From Candidatus Gastranaerophilales bacterium (GTDB lineage: Bacteria; Cyanobacteriota; Vampirovibrionia; Gastranaerophilales; Gastranaerophilaceae), in assembly GCA_944323135.1 (NCBI GenBank), contig CALURI010000011.1:1-64000 (forward strand): a DNA stretch of 64,000 nucleotides, written 5' to 3'. Of this stretch, positions 42,377 to 52,057 are shown piece after piece. The notes under the pieces are model-generated. The model was given only the letters and a program-made list of their open reading frames with translations, was not told the DNA's origin and made no database searches. Both the position numbers and the translations under genes were made by a program. Each line of letters starts with the position of its first letter. The stretch's first letter is position 1.

Positions 42377-45300
42377 ATGTACATAAAACAACTGGAAATA
42401 GACAATTTTAAATCATTTGCCAATAAATCAGAAATTCCCCTTTTAAAGGGTTTTACAACAGTTTCAGGGCCTAACGGCTCAGGCAAAAGTAACATTATAG
42501 ACAGCGTTCTTTTTGCTCTCGGGCTTGCAAACGCCAGTGAGCTTCGCGCAGAAAATTTATCCCACTTTATATCAACTTATACAAAACGAAATGAAGCTTT
42601 TGTAAAAGTTACATTTGGCGAAACCGAAAATGGTGAAGATCTCACAATAGGGAGAAAAATAAGAAAAACATCTCAAGGATATGCAAGCACTTATTATATA
42701 AATGACAGTGTTACAACACTAACAAATGTACATGCAATTTTAGAAAAATATAATGTTACCCCAAACAGCTATAATGTCATGATGCAAGGCGATGTAATGG
42801 GGATTACTAATTGCTCACCAAAAAACAGACGTAAAATTATTGATGAAATAGCAGGCATTGCCGACTTTGACAGAAGAATAGAGCAAGCAACAAATGAACT
42901 TGATACAGTTGAAAAAAGAGTAGAACGCTCAAATGTTATCTTAAATGAAGTTGATAATACACTGGAAAAACTAAAAGAAGAAAGAGAAGTCGCTCTTAAA
43001 TACCAAAAACTTAGAGAAGAAAAGCAAGGGTTGGAAAGCCAAATCAACAAAGTGCGCTTTTTTGACATAAAAAACAGCCTTGAAAAAGCCCATGAAAATA
43101 TCTTAGAATTTACCAAAAAGAAAAAAGAAGAAGAATTAAACAACAAAGATTTGGACGAAAGAATATCTTTAATAACAAAGAAATTCGAGGAAATATCCAA
43201 TCTTGTAAAAGAAAAGGGTGAAACAGAGCAAATTGAATTAAAGAAACAAGAAGAAGCTCTAAAAGGTGAAATTGACAGGAAAAATAATGCATCAAATTAT
43301 GCAGATAAACAAATTCATGACGGTTTACGCTCAATTGAGAATGCTAAAAACGGAATTGAAAACTATAAAAAGAAAATTGAAGATTTAAATCTTAATATAA
43401 AACTAAAAAATGATGAAATGGAAAGTATAAATGCAAATATTTCATCAAGAAATGCTGAATTAAAAAAAATTCTTGAAGATATGACAGGCTTGAATGCAAC
43501 AGCCGATCAACATATAGAAAAAAGAAATAACTTAAGAAAACAACTTGAATCATTAAAAGATGAAGAAACAAAGCTAATTCAAAAAAAATTACCGCTTGAA
43601 AGTGAATTAAAAAATCTTCAAAGAGATCTTGAAGATGCAAAAACAAAACTTGCAGAATTAAATGAAATGAAAAATAATTTTGCAGCAGATCAAGATTTAA
43701 AAAAAGCTCTTGTAGAACAACTTCAAAAAGAGATGGATGATTTTAAAATTATTCAGCAAAATACACTCCACGATTTAGATACAACTAAAAATGAAATAAA
43801 TGATTTGAATTACAATATTCAAATGTCATACAAAAAGATTTCTGCAATGGAGGCTAAAAAACTCATTGCAGAAGAAACGAATTTTGGTCGTGCCATCGAC
43901 ACAGTTATGAATGCAAAATTAAGAGGTGTTCATGCACCACTGGCCAAACTCGGTTCTGTTGACAAAGAATATTCAATCGCCATGGAAGTTGCTTTTGGCG
44001 GAAGAATGGCACATATTGTAGTTGATGATGAACATATAGCCTCTGTTGCAATTGAACTTTTAAAATCTTCAAATGCAGGCAGAGCTACATTTATTCCTTT
44101 AAACAAAATTAAAAAAGCCCCAACACGACTTCAATTACCAAAAGATAAAGGCGTAATTGATTTTGCAATTAATCTTGTAGATTTTGATGATGAATATATT
44201 GATGCATTTTTCTACGCTGTAGGAGACACAATTGTTGTTGAAGACATTGAGTGTGCCAAAAAACTTATAGGCAAATACAGAATGGTAACCCTTCAAGGCG
44301 AATTGCTTGAAAAATCCGGATCAATGACAGGCGGAACAAGATTAAGAACAGGTTTGAGCTTTAGCCAAAATGATGATGAAGAACTAAATAAATACAAAGA
44401 TCGCCTTAAAGAAATGGAAGAAAAACAAGCATCTTTAGAAAATAAAAAAACAGTGCTTGAAAATAAACTTGAAGATATAAGAAGCAAATATTCTGATTCT
44501 ATGACTGAATATACAAAAACTAAAGGCGAACTTGAAAATATGAACCGCAACTATGAAAACAGCGAAAACATTTTAAAGGAAAAAGCTGATTTCATAACTC
44601 AAACTACACCAAAAATTGAAGAACTAAATACAACATTAGACAAACTTGAAGAAAAAAATGTAAAAATATATGATGATATGGCTCTTTGTCAAGAACAAAT
44701 AGATGAAGTTGAAAAACTTATTAATGACAAAGATTTGAAAGATTTAAAAGAAAAAACTGAAGGCATTGAAGCAGAAATAAAAAGGCTTAACAACAGAATC
44801 ATGTCCGCAGAAAATGATAAAAATGATTTAAATCGTCAAATCGCATTCCATAAAAATTTAATTGAAACAAAAGAAGAAGAAATTATAAATCACGAACACA
44901 ATAACGCAAAACTGGAAGAAGACAAAAAGCAATATAAAATCGATATTGATGAATTAAATAAAAAAATGGAAACTCTTCATGAAAAAATAGAAGAGATTGA
45001 AAGTAAACTTGGCGAACTTTTAAAAGAACGTGATTCTATTCAAACTTCCTTAGACAAACTTAAAGAAGAAAAATTGACAAAAAATCATGCAATTGAAAAA
45101 ATCTTAGAAGCGATAGAATCTTTTAAAGCACGCAGACGCGAATTGGAACCCCAATTAGAATCAGCAAGAAAAGAATTGGAAGATGCTGGAGAAGATATTT
45201 CAAAACTTGAGCCCGTATCAATTTCAATTGAAGAAATAACATCAAAAATACAGCGCCTAGAAAAACGTATGCAAGAACTCGGAGATGTTAACATGAAAGC

Positions 45301-45874
45301 CTTAACAGCTTATGATGAAGTTCTTAGTCGACAAAATGAATTAAAACAACAAATAGAAACACTTTCTAAAGAACGTAAAGAAATTTTAGACAGAATGCAC
45401 GGTTATGAACAGTTGAAAAAAGAAACATTTATGAAAACTTATAACCACATAAATGAAAACTTTAAAGAAGTGTTCCACCAGCTTTCCGAAGGTGAAGGGG
45501 AATTAAAACTTGAATGTCCTGATGATCCTTTATCAGGAGGTTTGACAATCGAAGCACAACCGAGAGATAAAAAACTACAACGTTTAGAAAGTATGTCAGG
45601 CGGAGAAAAATCATTAACAGCATTAGCATTTGTTTTTGCAATTCAACGTTATATGCCATCACCATTCTATGCATTTGATGAAGTTGATGCAAGTTTAGAC
45701 ACAATGAATGTTGAACGTATCGCCCAAATGGTGCAGAACCAATCAAAAGATACGCAATTTATAGTAGTTAGTCACAGAAAACCTATGATAGAATCAGCTA
45801 ATAGAACATTAGGTGTAACACAAAAAGAAAAAGGTATCACAAAAGTTACCGGAATCAAATTAAGAGACGAATAA
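42377..45874 (+). CDS. smc: Chromosome segregation protein SMC
   Basis: 1,165 residues. Walker A GPNGSGKS (31-38), long coiled coils, a hinge (about 500-640, with MNAKLRGVHAPLAKLG and MEVAFGGRMAHIV), the ABC signature MSGGEKSLTALAF, and Walker B YAFDEVDASLD. It forms the bacterial condensin with ScpA and ScpB, encoded next in the same direction. The ATG context TAGGAATTT provides a modest ribosome-binding site. Full length. Confidence 0.97.
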   Translation: MYIKQLEIDNFKSFANKSEIPLLKGFTTVSGPNGSGKSNIIDSVLFALGLANASELRAENLSHFISTYTKRNEAFVKVTFGETENGEDLTIGRKIRKTSQGYASTYYINDSVTTLTNVHAILEKYNVTPNSYNVMMQGDVMGITNCSPKNRRKIIDEIAGIADFDRRIEQATNELDTVEKRVERSNVILNEVDNTLEKLKEEREVALKYQKLREEKQGLESQINKVRFFDIKNSLEKAHENILEFTKKKKEEELNNKDLDERISLITKKFEEISNLVKEKGETEQIELKKQEEALKGEIDRKNNASNYADKQIHDGLRSIENAKNGIENYKKKIEDLNLNIKLKNDEMESINANISSRNAELKKILEDMTGLNATADQHIEKRNNLRKQLESLKDEETKLIQKKLPLESELKNLQRDLEDAKTKLAELNEMKNNFAADQDLKKALVEQLQKEMDDFKIIQQNTLHDLDTTKNEINDLNYNIQMSYKKISAMEAKKLIAEETNFGRAIDTVMNAKLRGVHAPLAKLGSVDKEYSIAMEVAFGGRMAHIVVDDEHIASVAIELLKSSNAGRATFIPLNKIKKAPTRLQLPKDKGVIDFAINLVDFDDEYIDAFFYAVGDTIVVEDIECAKKLIGKYRMVTLQGELLEKSGSMTGGTRLRTGLSFSQNDDEELNKYKDRLKEMEEKQASLENKKTVLENKLEDIRSKYSDSMTEYTKTKGELENMNRNYENSENILKEKADFITQTTPKIEELNTTLDKLEEKNVKIYDDMALCQEQIDEVEKLINDKDLKDLKEKTEGIEAEIKRLNNRIMSAENDKNDLNRQIAFHKNLIETKEEEIINHEHNNAKLEEDKKQYKIDIDELNKKMETLHEKIEEIESKLGELLKERDSIQTSLDKLKEEKLTKNHAIEKILEAIESFKARRRELEPQLESARKELEDAGEDISKLEPVSISIEEITSKIQRLEKRMQELGDVNMKALTAYDEVLSRQNELKQQIETLSKERKEILDRMHGYEQLKKETFMKTYNHINENFKEVFHQLSEGEGELKLECPDDPLSGGLTIEAQPRDKKLQRLESMSGGEKSLTALAFVFAIQRYMPSPFYAFDEVDASLDTMNVERIAQMVQNQSKDTQFIVVSHRKPMIESANRTLGVTQKEKGITKVTGIKLRDE

Positions 45875-45881
45875 TTAGGAT

Positions 45882-46712
45882 ATGAGTACAGAGACAGCAT
45901 TAAGTTATAATTTAGATTTACCTGATTTAGGCTTATCCAAAGACGGCAAGCCTAAAAGTGAAGGCATCGGAATTCTTGTTGATATGGCAAAAGCAGGAAA
46001 AATTGATCCGTGGAATATCGATATTGTCGATGTTACAGATAAATATCTTGCTCATATGGTTCAAATGAAATCTCAAAATCTTAGAGTAACCGGAAGAACA
46101 TTTCTTTTTGCCGCAGTTCTTTTGAAATTGAAATCCAATATTCTTGAAGGGGTTGATATAACCCAATTTGATTCTCAGGAACAAGATGATATCCAATATG
46201 ATGATGACGGTTTTATCGTAGATTATGGAGAAGATGATTTTATCCCGACTAACAATGTAATATCTATTGATGAAGTACTTCAAAGACGTACAAGTGTAAG
46301 ATTAAATCATAATCGTGTTGTAACATTGAAGGATTTAATCAGACAATTACAATTTTATGAAAAATTAGAGCAAAAACAGTCATTAAAAAGTGCACATGAA
46401 AGAGCCAAAAGACGTGTTCAATCATATTCAAGACTTACGCCAGATGATATTGTAAATTTAGCTCACGAAGAATATATTGAAACATGTGTTCAGACATTAA
46501 AAGAAAATTTATGTCAAATTTTTGAAAAAAATGATAAAATAGAATTAAATGAACTTACACTGCTTGGAATGGATAAAATAAGCGCATATATTGCACTATT
46601 ATTTTTAACGGCAGAAACAGACTATGAATTACAACAAGACGAATTTTATTCTGATTTGTATGTTGTAAAAGGCGGAGAAAATGAAAATGGAACAGTTGAA
46701 ATCCAGAATTGA
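45882..46712 (+). CDS. scpA: Segregation and condensation protein A
   Basis: 276-residue kleisin subunit. LVDMAKAGKIDPWNIDIVDVTDKYL is the N-terminal SMC-neck-binding motif; TFLFAAVLLKLKSNIL follows, and the C-terminal winged-helix (SAYIALLFLTAETDYELQQD) is present. It begins 7 bp after smc and its last 32 bp overlap scpB. The middle (about 90-125) is rich in Asp and longer than in some homologues. Confidence 0.95.
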   Translation: MSTETALSYNLDLPDLGLSKDGKPKSEGIGILVDMAKAGKIDPWNIDIVDVTDKYLAHMVQMKSQNLRVTGRTFLFAAVLLKLKSNILEGVDITQFDSQEQDDIQYDDDGFIVDYGEDDFIPTNNVISIDEVLQRRTSVRLNHNRVVTLKDLIRQLQFYEKLEQKQSLKSAHERAKRRVQSYSRLTPDDIVNLAHEEYIETCVQTLKENLCQIFEKNDKIELNELTLLGMDKISAYIALLFLTAETDYELQQDEFYSDLYVVKGGENENGTVEIQN

Positions 46713-47211
46713 AGCTGTTTTGTTTATAACAGCAAGAGCAGTATCATTAGATGAGATTGCAACAATACTGGGAGAAGACACAGAAACTATAGAAGAAGCA
46801 ATCCTTGAGTTAATAATGGATTATTCAACGCGTGAAGGTGCTTTAGAAATTGATGATGAAAACGGGTATATTCTTCAGGTAAAAGAAGATTATATGGATC
46901 TTGTAGAGCTTCTATGTCCAGTTGATTTAAAGCCTGCAGTATTAAGAACATTATCTATTATTGCGCTAAAAGAACCTATCAGACAAACAGATTTAAAAGA
47001 ATTACGGGGTTCAAATGCCTATGAACATGTTCAAGAATTAGTTGAAAAGGGATTAGTATCAAAAAACCGCGATAAAAACGGAAGAAGTTTTAATTTAAAA
47101 ACAACTCCTAAATTTGCCGAATATTTTAAACTTAAAGGAGATACACGTTCCCTTGCAAAAATTCTGGAAATAGATAAGGGAATAAAAGATAATGATGCAA
47201 CAGACAAATAA
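46681..47211 (+). CDS. scpB: Segregation and condensation protein B
   Basis: 176 residues with two winged-helix domains: SRIEAVLFITARAVSLDEIA and IIALKEPIRQTDLKELRGSNAYEHVQELVEKGLVS. It pairs as a dimer on ScpA. It overlaps scpA by 32 bp and the next gene overlaps its end by 20 bp, so smc-scpA-scpB-metzincin reads as one tight operon. Confidence 0.95.
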   Translation: MKMEQLKSRIEAVLFITARAVSLDEIATILGEDTETIEEAILELIMDYSTREGALEIDDENGYILQVKEDYMDLVELLCPVDLKPAVLRTLSIIALKEPIRQTDLKELRGSNAYEHVQELVEKGLVSKNRDKNGRSFNLKTTPKFAEYFKLKGDTRSLAKILEIDKGIKDNDATDK

Positions 47212-48547
47212 CATCCACAAATTTATAACTATTTTTATTTGTTTATTTGCTATTATTTTTGGGATAACAGTAAAATTTTTACCATCCTATTATTACAAAA
47301 AAGGGCTAAATTTATATAACAATAAGGATTATGTAAAAGCATACGGTTATCTAAAAAAAGCTTACAGTCTCGATTCAGCCAACAAAGATTACAGATATTA
47401 CTACGTAAAAAATCTATGCAATTTAACCCCAACTATTACTATTCAAAAAGAAGTTTTTGAAATAGCCTCCGGTAATGAATTAGACAGTGCTCAACTAGTT
47501 GCGGATAATCAAGTTTCAGAATGGAGACAAAAAATATTTAATCTTATCGGAGATAATTATATTCAACAAGCTCCGTTTGATAGAGGAATTTTACGCTGGG
47601 ATAAAAACAAATTTCCGCTAAAAGTTGCAATTGAATATCAAACAAAATCCAATTTCCCTGATTATTACAAAACGGAAATTCTTACGGCAATTTCACAATG
47701 GCAATCTTCAAGCGGATTTATAACATTTACTGTTATAGACAGGGGGAAAAATGCTGATATTGTAATAAAAATTGCAGAACCGCCCAAAAATGATTGTAAA
47801 GAACAAGGATGTAAATATGTTGTAGGTTTTACAATTCCTGAAATTAAGGGCAATTTATTAAAAAAATCAATAATTACAATATATTCAAAAGATCCGCACG
47901 GAAATTTTTATTCTGACAAAGAAATGTACAATACAGCATTACATGAACTGGGACATGCTCTGGGAATTATGGGACACAGTTACAGCACTGATGATTTAAT
48001 GTACATGGCAACAGATAATTTAACGAACTTCTATACACCATATAGAAGCTCCTTTCAATATTTGTCATCAAAAGACATTAATACAATAAAATTACTATAC
48101 CTTTTACTTCCACAAATTACCAATACACCTAAAAAGGATTTCAATACAAAAGGTTTAATATATGCACCTGTTGTTCTTGGAACATCAGCTGAAATATCTT
48201 CAAGAAAAGTCGAAGAAGCAAAAAATTACATAAAAAATGCTCCGAATATATCAGCAGGTTACATTGATTTGGGAATAGCTTATGCTGAGCTTAATAAAAC
48301 CGGAGATGCTGTAAAAGCGATGAAAAAAGCTTATTCATTAGCCAAAACAGATAATGAAAAATATATGGTTTGTTATAACCTTTCAGCAATATATGTAAAC
48401 AGCAATCATTTTGAAGAAGCCCTAAAATACGCAAAAGAAGCTCAAGCTATTTCTAATACAGAAGAAATCTCTGAATTAATCACAAATATCAAACACGCTC
48501 TTGCGACAGATAAAAAACCTTTAAAAGGGAAATTCTTAAAAAAATAA
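47192..48547 (+). CDS. Membrane-anchored metzincin (matrixin-like) protease with TPR repeats
   Basis: 451 residues. One N-terminal membrane helix (FITIFICLFAIIFGITVKFL), a TPR-like pair (about 34-75), a metzincin domain (about 130-290) with the full zinc motif HELGHALGIMGH (251-262) and a Met-turn (DDLMYMA), then C-terminal TPRs (about 345-445, AELNKTGDAVKAMKKAYSLA). The catalytic Glu is present, so an active extracytoplasmic Zn protease is expected. It overlaps scpB by 20 bp, an odd partner for condensin; read-through with a shared message is the simplest idea. Confidence 0.85.
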   Translation: MMQQTNNIHKFITIFICLFAIIFGITVKFLPSYYYKKGLNLYNNKDYVKAYGYLKKAYSLDSANKDYRYYYVKNLCNLTPTITIQKEVFEIASGNELDSAQLVADNQVSEWRQKIFNLIGDNYIQQAPFDRGILRWDKNKFPLKVAIEYQTKSNFPDYYKTEILTAISQWQSSSGFITFTVIDRGKNADIVIKIAEPPKNDCKEQGCKYVVGFTIPEIKGNLLKKSIITIYSKDPHGNFYSDKEMYNTALHELGHALGIMGHSYSTDDLMYMATDNLTNFYTPYRSSFQYLSSKDINTIKLLYLLLPQITNTPKKDFNTKGLIYAPVVLGTSAEISSRKVEEAKNYIKNAPNISAGYIDLGIAYAELNKTGDAVKAMKKAYSLAKTDNEKYMVCYNLSAIYVNSNHFEEALKYAKEAQAISNTEEISELITNIKHALATDKKPLKGKFLKK

Positions 48548-48598
48548 TTACTAGCAAAAAAAATTTTCCTTTGTTTTATATAGAAAAAGGGGAAATAT

Positions 48599-49222
48599 AT
48601 GTATTCTGCAATAAATAATAAAAATACATCTTTTACAAGCGTAGTTCCACTTAGAGTATACATCGACGGAATGGAAACTTTTAATCAAAAAAATATAAAA
48701 TCAGCTTGCCGTCAATTATCTACAACACTGGCAGGACCTGTCGGAAATGATATAAAAAAAATTAATATAATAAAAGAATTTGCAAAATTTGACCCTGATT
48801 ATGTAATTCAATACGGTTTTCAAGGATATCCAAAACTAAAAGGGCAAAAGAAAAATATGCAGCCTTCAGATTATTTTAGATGTATTGCAGATGATATGAA
48901 AAGCTATTTATTTACAGGCGAACAAGCTAAAAAATTAAGAGAAGTGGGTAAATCAGTAGGTCAAGAACAACAAATATGTAAAGCAAGAAGAATTCAAAAC
49001 AGCTTTGATTTACAAGTAGCAAAAAGAAATTACGGTTTTACAATTGCAAACTATATACGTTCAACCAAACTTAGACTCAGAGAGACTTTTGACAGTATAA
49101 CGAAACAAAAAGTCGGAAAACCTGTAGAATTAAATATTCACATGACAAGTAACGGGAAATATGCACAAAGCAACTTCAAAATGTATATAGATAAAATAAC
49201 CTTCAGCCCTATAAACTCTTAA
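48599..49222 (+). CDS. Orphan protein with SFTSVVPLRVYIDG motif
   Basis: 207 residues, unrecognised. NTSFTSVVPLRVYIDGMETF near the start is a phrase I associate with a Gastranaerophilales-specific family and matches the F-T-G/A/S theme of the other orphans. The rest is basic (LREVGKSVGQEQQICKARRI, NYIRSTKLRLRETF) and probably helical. No membrane segment. GGGGAAATAT precedes the ATG. Function unknown; the basic surface could mean nucleic-acid binding. Confidence 0.7.
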   Translation: MYSAINNKNTSFTSVVPLRVYIDGMETFNQKNIKSACRQLSTTLAGPVGNDIKKINIIKEFAKFDPDYVIQYGFQGYPKLKGQKKNMQPSDYFRCIADDMKSYLFTGEQAKKLREVGKSVGQEQQICKARRIQNSFDLQVAKRNYGFTIANYIRSTKLRLRETFDSITKQKVGKPVELNIHMTSNGKYAQSNFKMYIDKITFSPINS

Positions 49223-49302
49223 CAAATACTTCACAAACAGTTTAAAAAAAATTTTGTTTAAATTATACTTAACCTGTTTGGAAACATAAATGGAGATATG
49301 AG

Positions 49303-50679
49303 ATGTATAATGTAGCAATCATAGGAGCAGGACCGGCTGGAATTTTTGCAGCACTTGAAATTACAAAACTAAAACCTGATTGGAAAGTTGTATTAATAGA
49401 AAAAGGACAAAAAATTGAAAATAGAAAATGTCTGCTTCGTGAAGGCTACGAAAAATGCCCCACTTGTAAAAAATGCGGATTACTATGCGGATGGGGCGGA
49501 GCCGGAGCATTTTCTGACGGAAAATTAACACTTACTCCTGATGTAGGCGGTCATTTAGTTGACTATATGGACAGAAAACATGTAGAAGATTTAATTGCTT
49601 ATTCCGACCAATTATACTTAGATTTTGGAGCTACTGATGAAGTTTTCGGAACAGATATGAAAGTATTCCAAGAACTTGAGCGCCAAGCAGTTCTTGCGGA
49701 ATTAAAACTCGTACATTCTCCGGTCAGACACTTAGGTACAGAAAGAAGTTTAAATGTACTTAAAAATATGCAAGATTATCTAAATGAAAGAATTACAATC
49801 TTAAATGATGTTTCCGCAAAATCTTTAATCGTTGAATGCGAACAGGTTAAAGGGATTGTTTTAGATAACGGCGAAACAATTTGCGCTGAATATACAATTA
49901 TAGCACCAGGCAGAGAAGGGGCAGATTGGCTTACTCAAGAATTTGCGAAACATAAAATCGGTATGGTAAATAATGCCGTAGACGTAGGTGTCAGAGTAGA
50001 ACTTCCTGCACCTGTGTTTGAACCTTTAACAGATAAATTATATGAATCAAAATTAATTTATAACTCACCGACATTTGGCGACGAAGTAAGAACTTTCTGT
50101 ATGAACCCGAATGGAGAGGTCGTTCAAGAAAATTATAACGGGATATCAACAGTTAACGGCCACAGTTATGCAGAAAAAACAACAAATAATACAAATTTTG
50201 CATTGCTGGTAAGTGAAAAATTTACAGAACCGTTTAAAGAACCAATTCAGTATGGGCAACATATTGCAAGACTTGCCAACATGTTAGGTGGAGGTATTTT
50301 AGTCCAACGCTTCGGAGATTTGCTTGACGGAAGAAGATCTACTCCCGAAAGAATCAAAGCAAGCACAATCAGACCGACATTAACTTGTGCAACACCGGGG
50401 GATTTGAGTCTTGTAATACCTTACAGACAAATGACAAGCATTATAGAAATGTTACAAGCATTAGATAAGGTATGTCCAGGAACAGCTTCAAGATATACTC
50501 TTCTTTACGGTATTGAAGTTAAATTCTACTCAGCAAGAGTTAAACTTACAAACGAATTGGAAACTGAAGGAGTAAAAAATCTTTTCGCTATCGGCGATGG
50601 AGCCGGAGTAACAAGAGGCTTAATACAAGCATCAGCATCTGGAGTACATGCAGCAAGAACAATTTGTGCACGCGGATAA
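49303..50679 (+). CDS. FAD-dependent dehydrogenase, COG2509 family
   Basis: 458 residues. Rossmann FAD motif NVAIIGAGPAGIFAALEI, the Cys-rich CPTCKKCGLLCGWGGAGAFS (about 56-75) typical of COG2509, and a C-terminal FAIGDGAGVTRGLIQASASG. The cysteines could bind a metal or take part in catalysis. Members are widespread, of unknown substrate, and are sometimes linked to redox balance in anaerobes. Start ATG preceded by GGAGATATGAG. Confidence 0.9.
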   Translation: MYNVAIIGAGPAGIFAALEITKLKPDWKVVLIEKGQKIENRKCLLREGYEKCPTCKKCGLLCGWGGAGAFSDGKLTLTPDVGGHLVDYMDRKHVEDLIAYSDQLYLDFGATDEVFGTDMKVFQELERQAVLAELKLVHSPVRHLGTERSLNVLKNMQDYLNERITILNDVSAKSLIVECEQVKGIVLDNGETICAEYTIIAPGREGADWLTQEFAKHKIGMVNNAVDVGVRVELPAPVFEPLTDKLYESKLIYNSPTFGDEVRTFCMNPNGEVVQENYNGISTVNGHSYAEKTTNNTNFALLVSEKFTEPFKEPIQYGQHIARLANMLGGGILVQRFGDLLDGRRSTPERIKASTIRPTLTCATPGDLSLVIPYRQMTSIIEMLQALDKVCPGTASRYTLLYGIEVKFYSARVKLTNELETEGVKNLFAIGDGAGVTRGLIQASASGVHAARTICARG

Positions 50680-50680
50680 C

Positions 50681-51450
50681 TTAAGGTAAACATTCCCAAT
50701 AAGTTTTTCCAGATTCATCCGGACAGGTATTACTTATAGCAAATTTTCCACACGAAAAAACATTTGTATTACTGGTTGAAATTTTTGAACAATCAATATT
50801 TGGAACCCACTTCCAACCGGAATCCCCACAATCCGATTCATTTTCTTCACAATCTCGAATTAAACCTGTCTGTGGTACTAATTTGCATTCATTGTCAAAA
50901 TGAAAAAAGAATAAATCATGTCCAAATGCATTTGGTCCCTTATAAGGTCCATTAGTATCTATGGTTACAATAAGATTTTGATTACTATTATGTTCCCTAA
51001 ACCCAATAACAGCACCACTTGGCAATGAAATAGTTGTTGCTTCATTTCCACTGGGGCTAGCTAAAACATTAAAATGAATTATAGCTGTGGTATTTTGTTT
51101 TGTATAAGTTTTACATTTTTTATTATATTTACTATAATAGACAATATTATCAGAAACTTTATTATACTTGGAAGCAAAAAACTTTATAACATCCTGAGCG
51201 TTTGAATATGAACAACTGCCAAACTCATCTGGCAAGTATTGTGTAATTTGCAGTATTTCTGAATAAGATTTTTTGAATGCAGTTTCAAGAGCCTTGTGCT
51301 GATATTTTTCAATCAATGCAGGCAAAGTTAATGCAACAACCACACCAATTATCCCTAATGTTATTAATACCTCAGCCAAAGTAAAGGCAGATAAAAGAGC
51401 TACAGAGTTGCCCCCTCCCCGACAAATTGCTTAAATTTTAAATTCTCCAT
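50681..51450 (-). pseudogene. Type IV pilin-like protein, long-leader subtype, frameshifted
   Basis: AAAGGAG and an ATG at 51450 open MENLKFKQFVGEGATL then a stop. In the adjacent frame the sequence continues GNSVALLSAFTLAEVLITLG and then 200+ residues to 50681. Adding one G to the G5 run (C5 at 51411-51415) restores FVGEGGNSVALLSAFTLAEVLI in one frame, a leader common in this group of bacteria. Thus the gene is off by one base in a homopolymer. The C-terminus (CPDESGKTYWECLP) differs from the other pilin-like proteins. It may be phase-variable, disrupted or mis-sequenced. Confidence 0.8.
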
Positions 51451-51529
51451 AAATTTTCTCCTTTATTTATTCTTGATATATAATAATTATAAAGGATTTA
51501 TAAATATTTGTAAGAGTAAAATAATTAAA

Positions 51530-52000
51530 ATGGAACACAAAACAAATGTTATGCGTGAGCTTGATAAGCTCAAAATAGATTACAGCCACTACTGCTATGC
51601 AGGCACTGATGCCATAAGCGGGATTGAAGTAGCCTCAGTACTAAACCAAAACCCTGATAAAGTTTTTAAAACTCTTGTAACAATTAGCAAATCAAAAAAG
51701 CATTATGTTTTTATGATTCCTGTTGCAAAAGAACTTGATTTAAAAAAAGCTGCAAAAGCTGTCGGAGAAAAATCCGTTGAAATGCTTAAATCAAAAGAGC
51801 TTTTACCTGTAACTGGTTATATTCACGGCGGATGCTCCCCGATTGGTATGAAGAAATTTTTTACAACAACTATTGATAAAAGTGCAGAAAAATTTGATAC
51901 AATAATTTTTAGTGCAGGTAAAATTGGATATCAAGTAGAATTAAGTCTTGACAACTTGAAAAAAATTATTAAATTTGAACTTTCTGATATAACAGAATAG
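51530..52000 (+). CDS. YbaK/EbsC family aminoacyl-tRNA deacylase (Cys-tRNA(Pro)-type)
   Basis: About 156 residues from the ATG at 51530 (MEHKTNVMRELDKLKIDYSH). KVFKTLVTISKSKKHYVFMIPVAKELDLKKAA with its catalytic-site Lys, and GGCSPIGMKKFF are typical of YbaK, which hydrolyses mischarged Cys-tRNAPro. The upstream 19 codons are AT-rich with no ribosome-binding site and are unlikely to be coding. A TAAAAT box lies 7 nt before the ATG. Confidence 0.88.
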   Translation: MEHKTNVMRELDKLKIDYSHYCYAGTDAISGIEVASVLNQNPDKVFKTLVTISKSKKHYVFMIPVAKELDLKKAAKAVGEKSVEMLKSKELLPVTGYIHGGCSPIGMKKFFTTTIDKSAEKFDTIIFSAGKIGYQVELSLDNLKKIIKFELSDITE

Positions 52001-52021
52001 AAATTTACATAAATATATCAT

Positions 52022-52050
52022 TTGCTTGAAAGACTTTATAATGGTATAAT
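52022..52050 (+). promoter_or_regulatory. Consensus leaderless promoter of the sensor kinase gene
   Basis: TTGCTT (52022-52027), 17-bp spacer, TGG-extended TATAAT (52045-52050), then 7 nt to the ATG at 52058. No Shine-Dalgarno lies between. Confidence 0.65.
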
Positions 52051-52057
52051 TATTAAT

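Noticed and set aside
42769-45294. Several antisense frames across smc
   Set aside because: Shadows of a long lysine/glutamate-rich coiled-coil gene; none has a domain.
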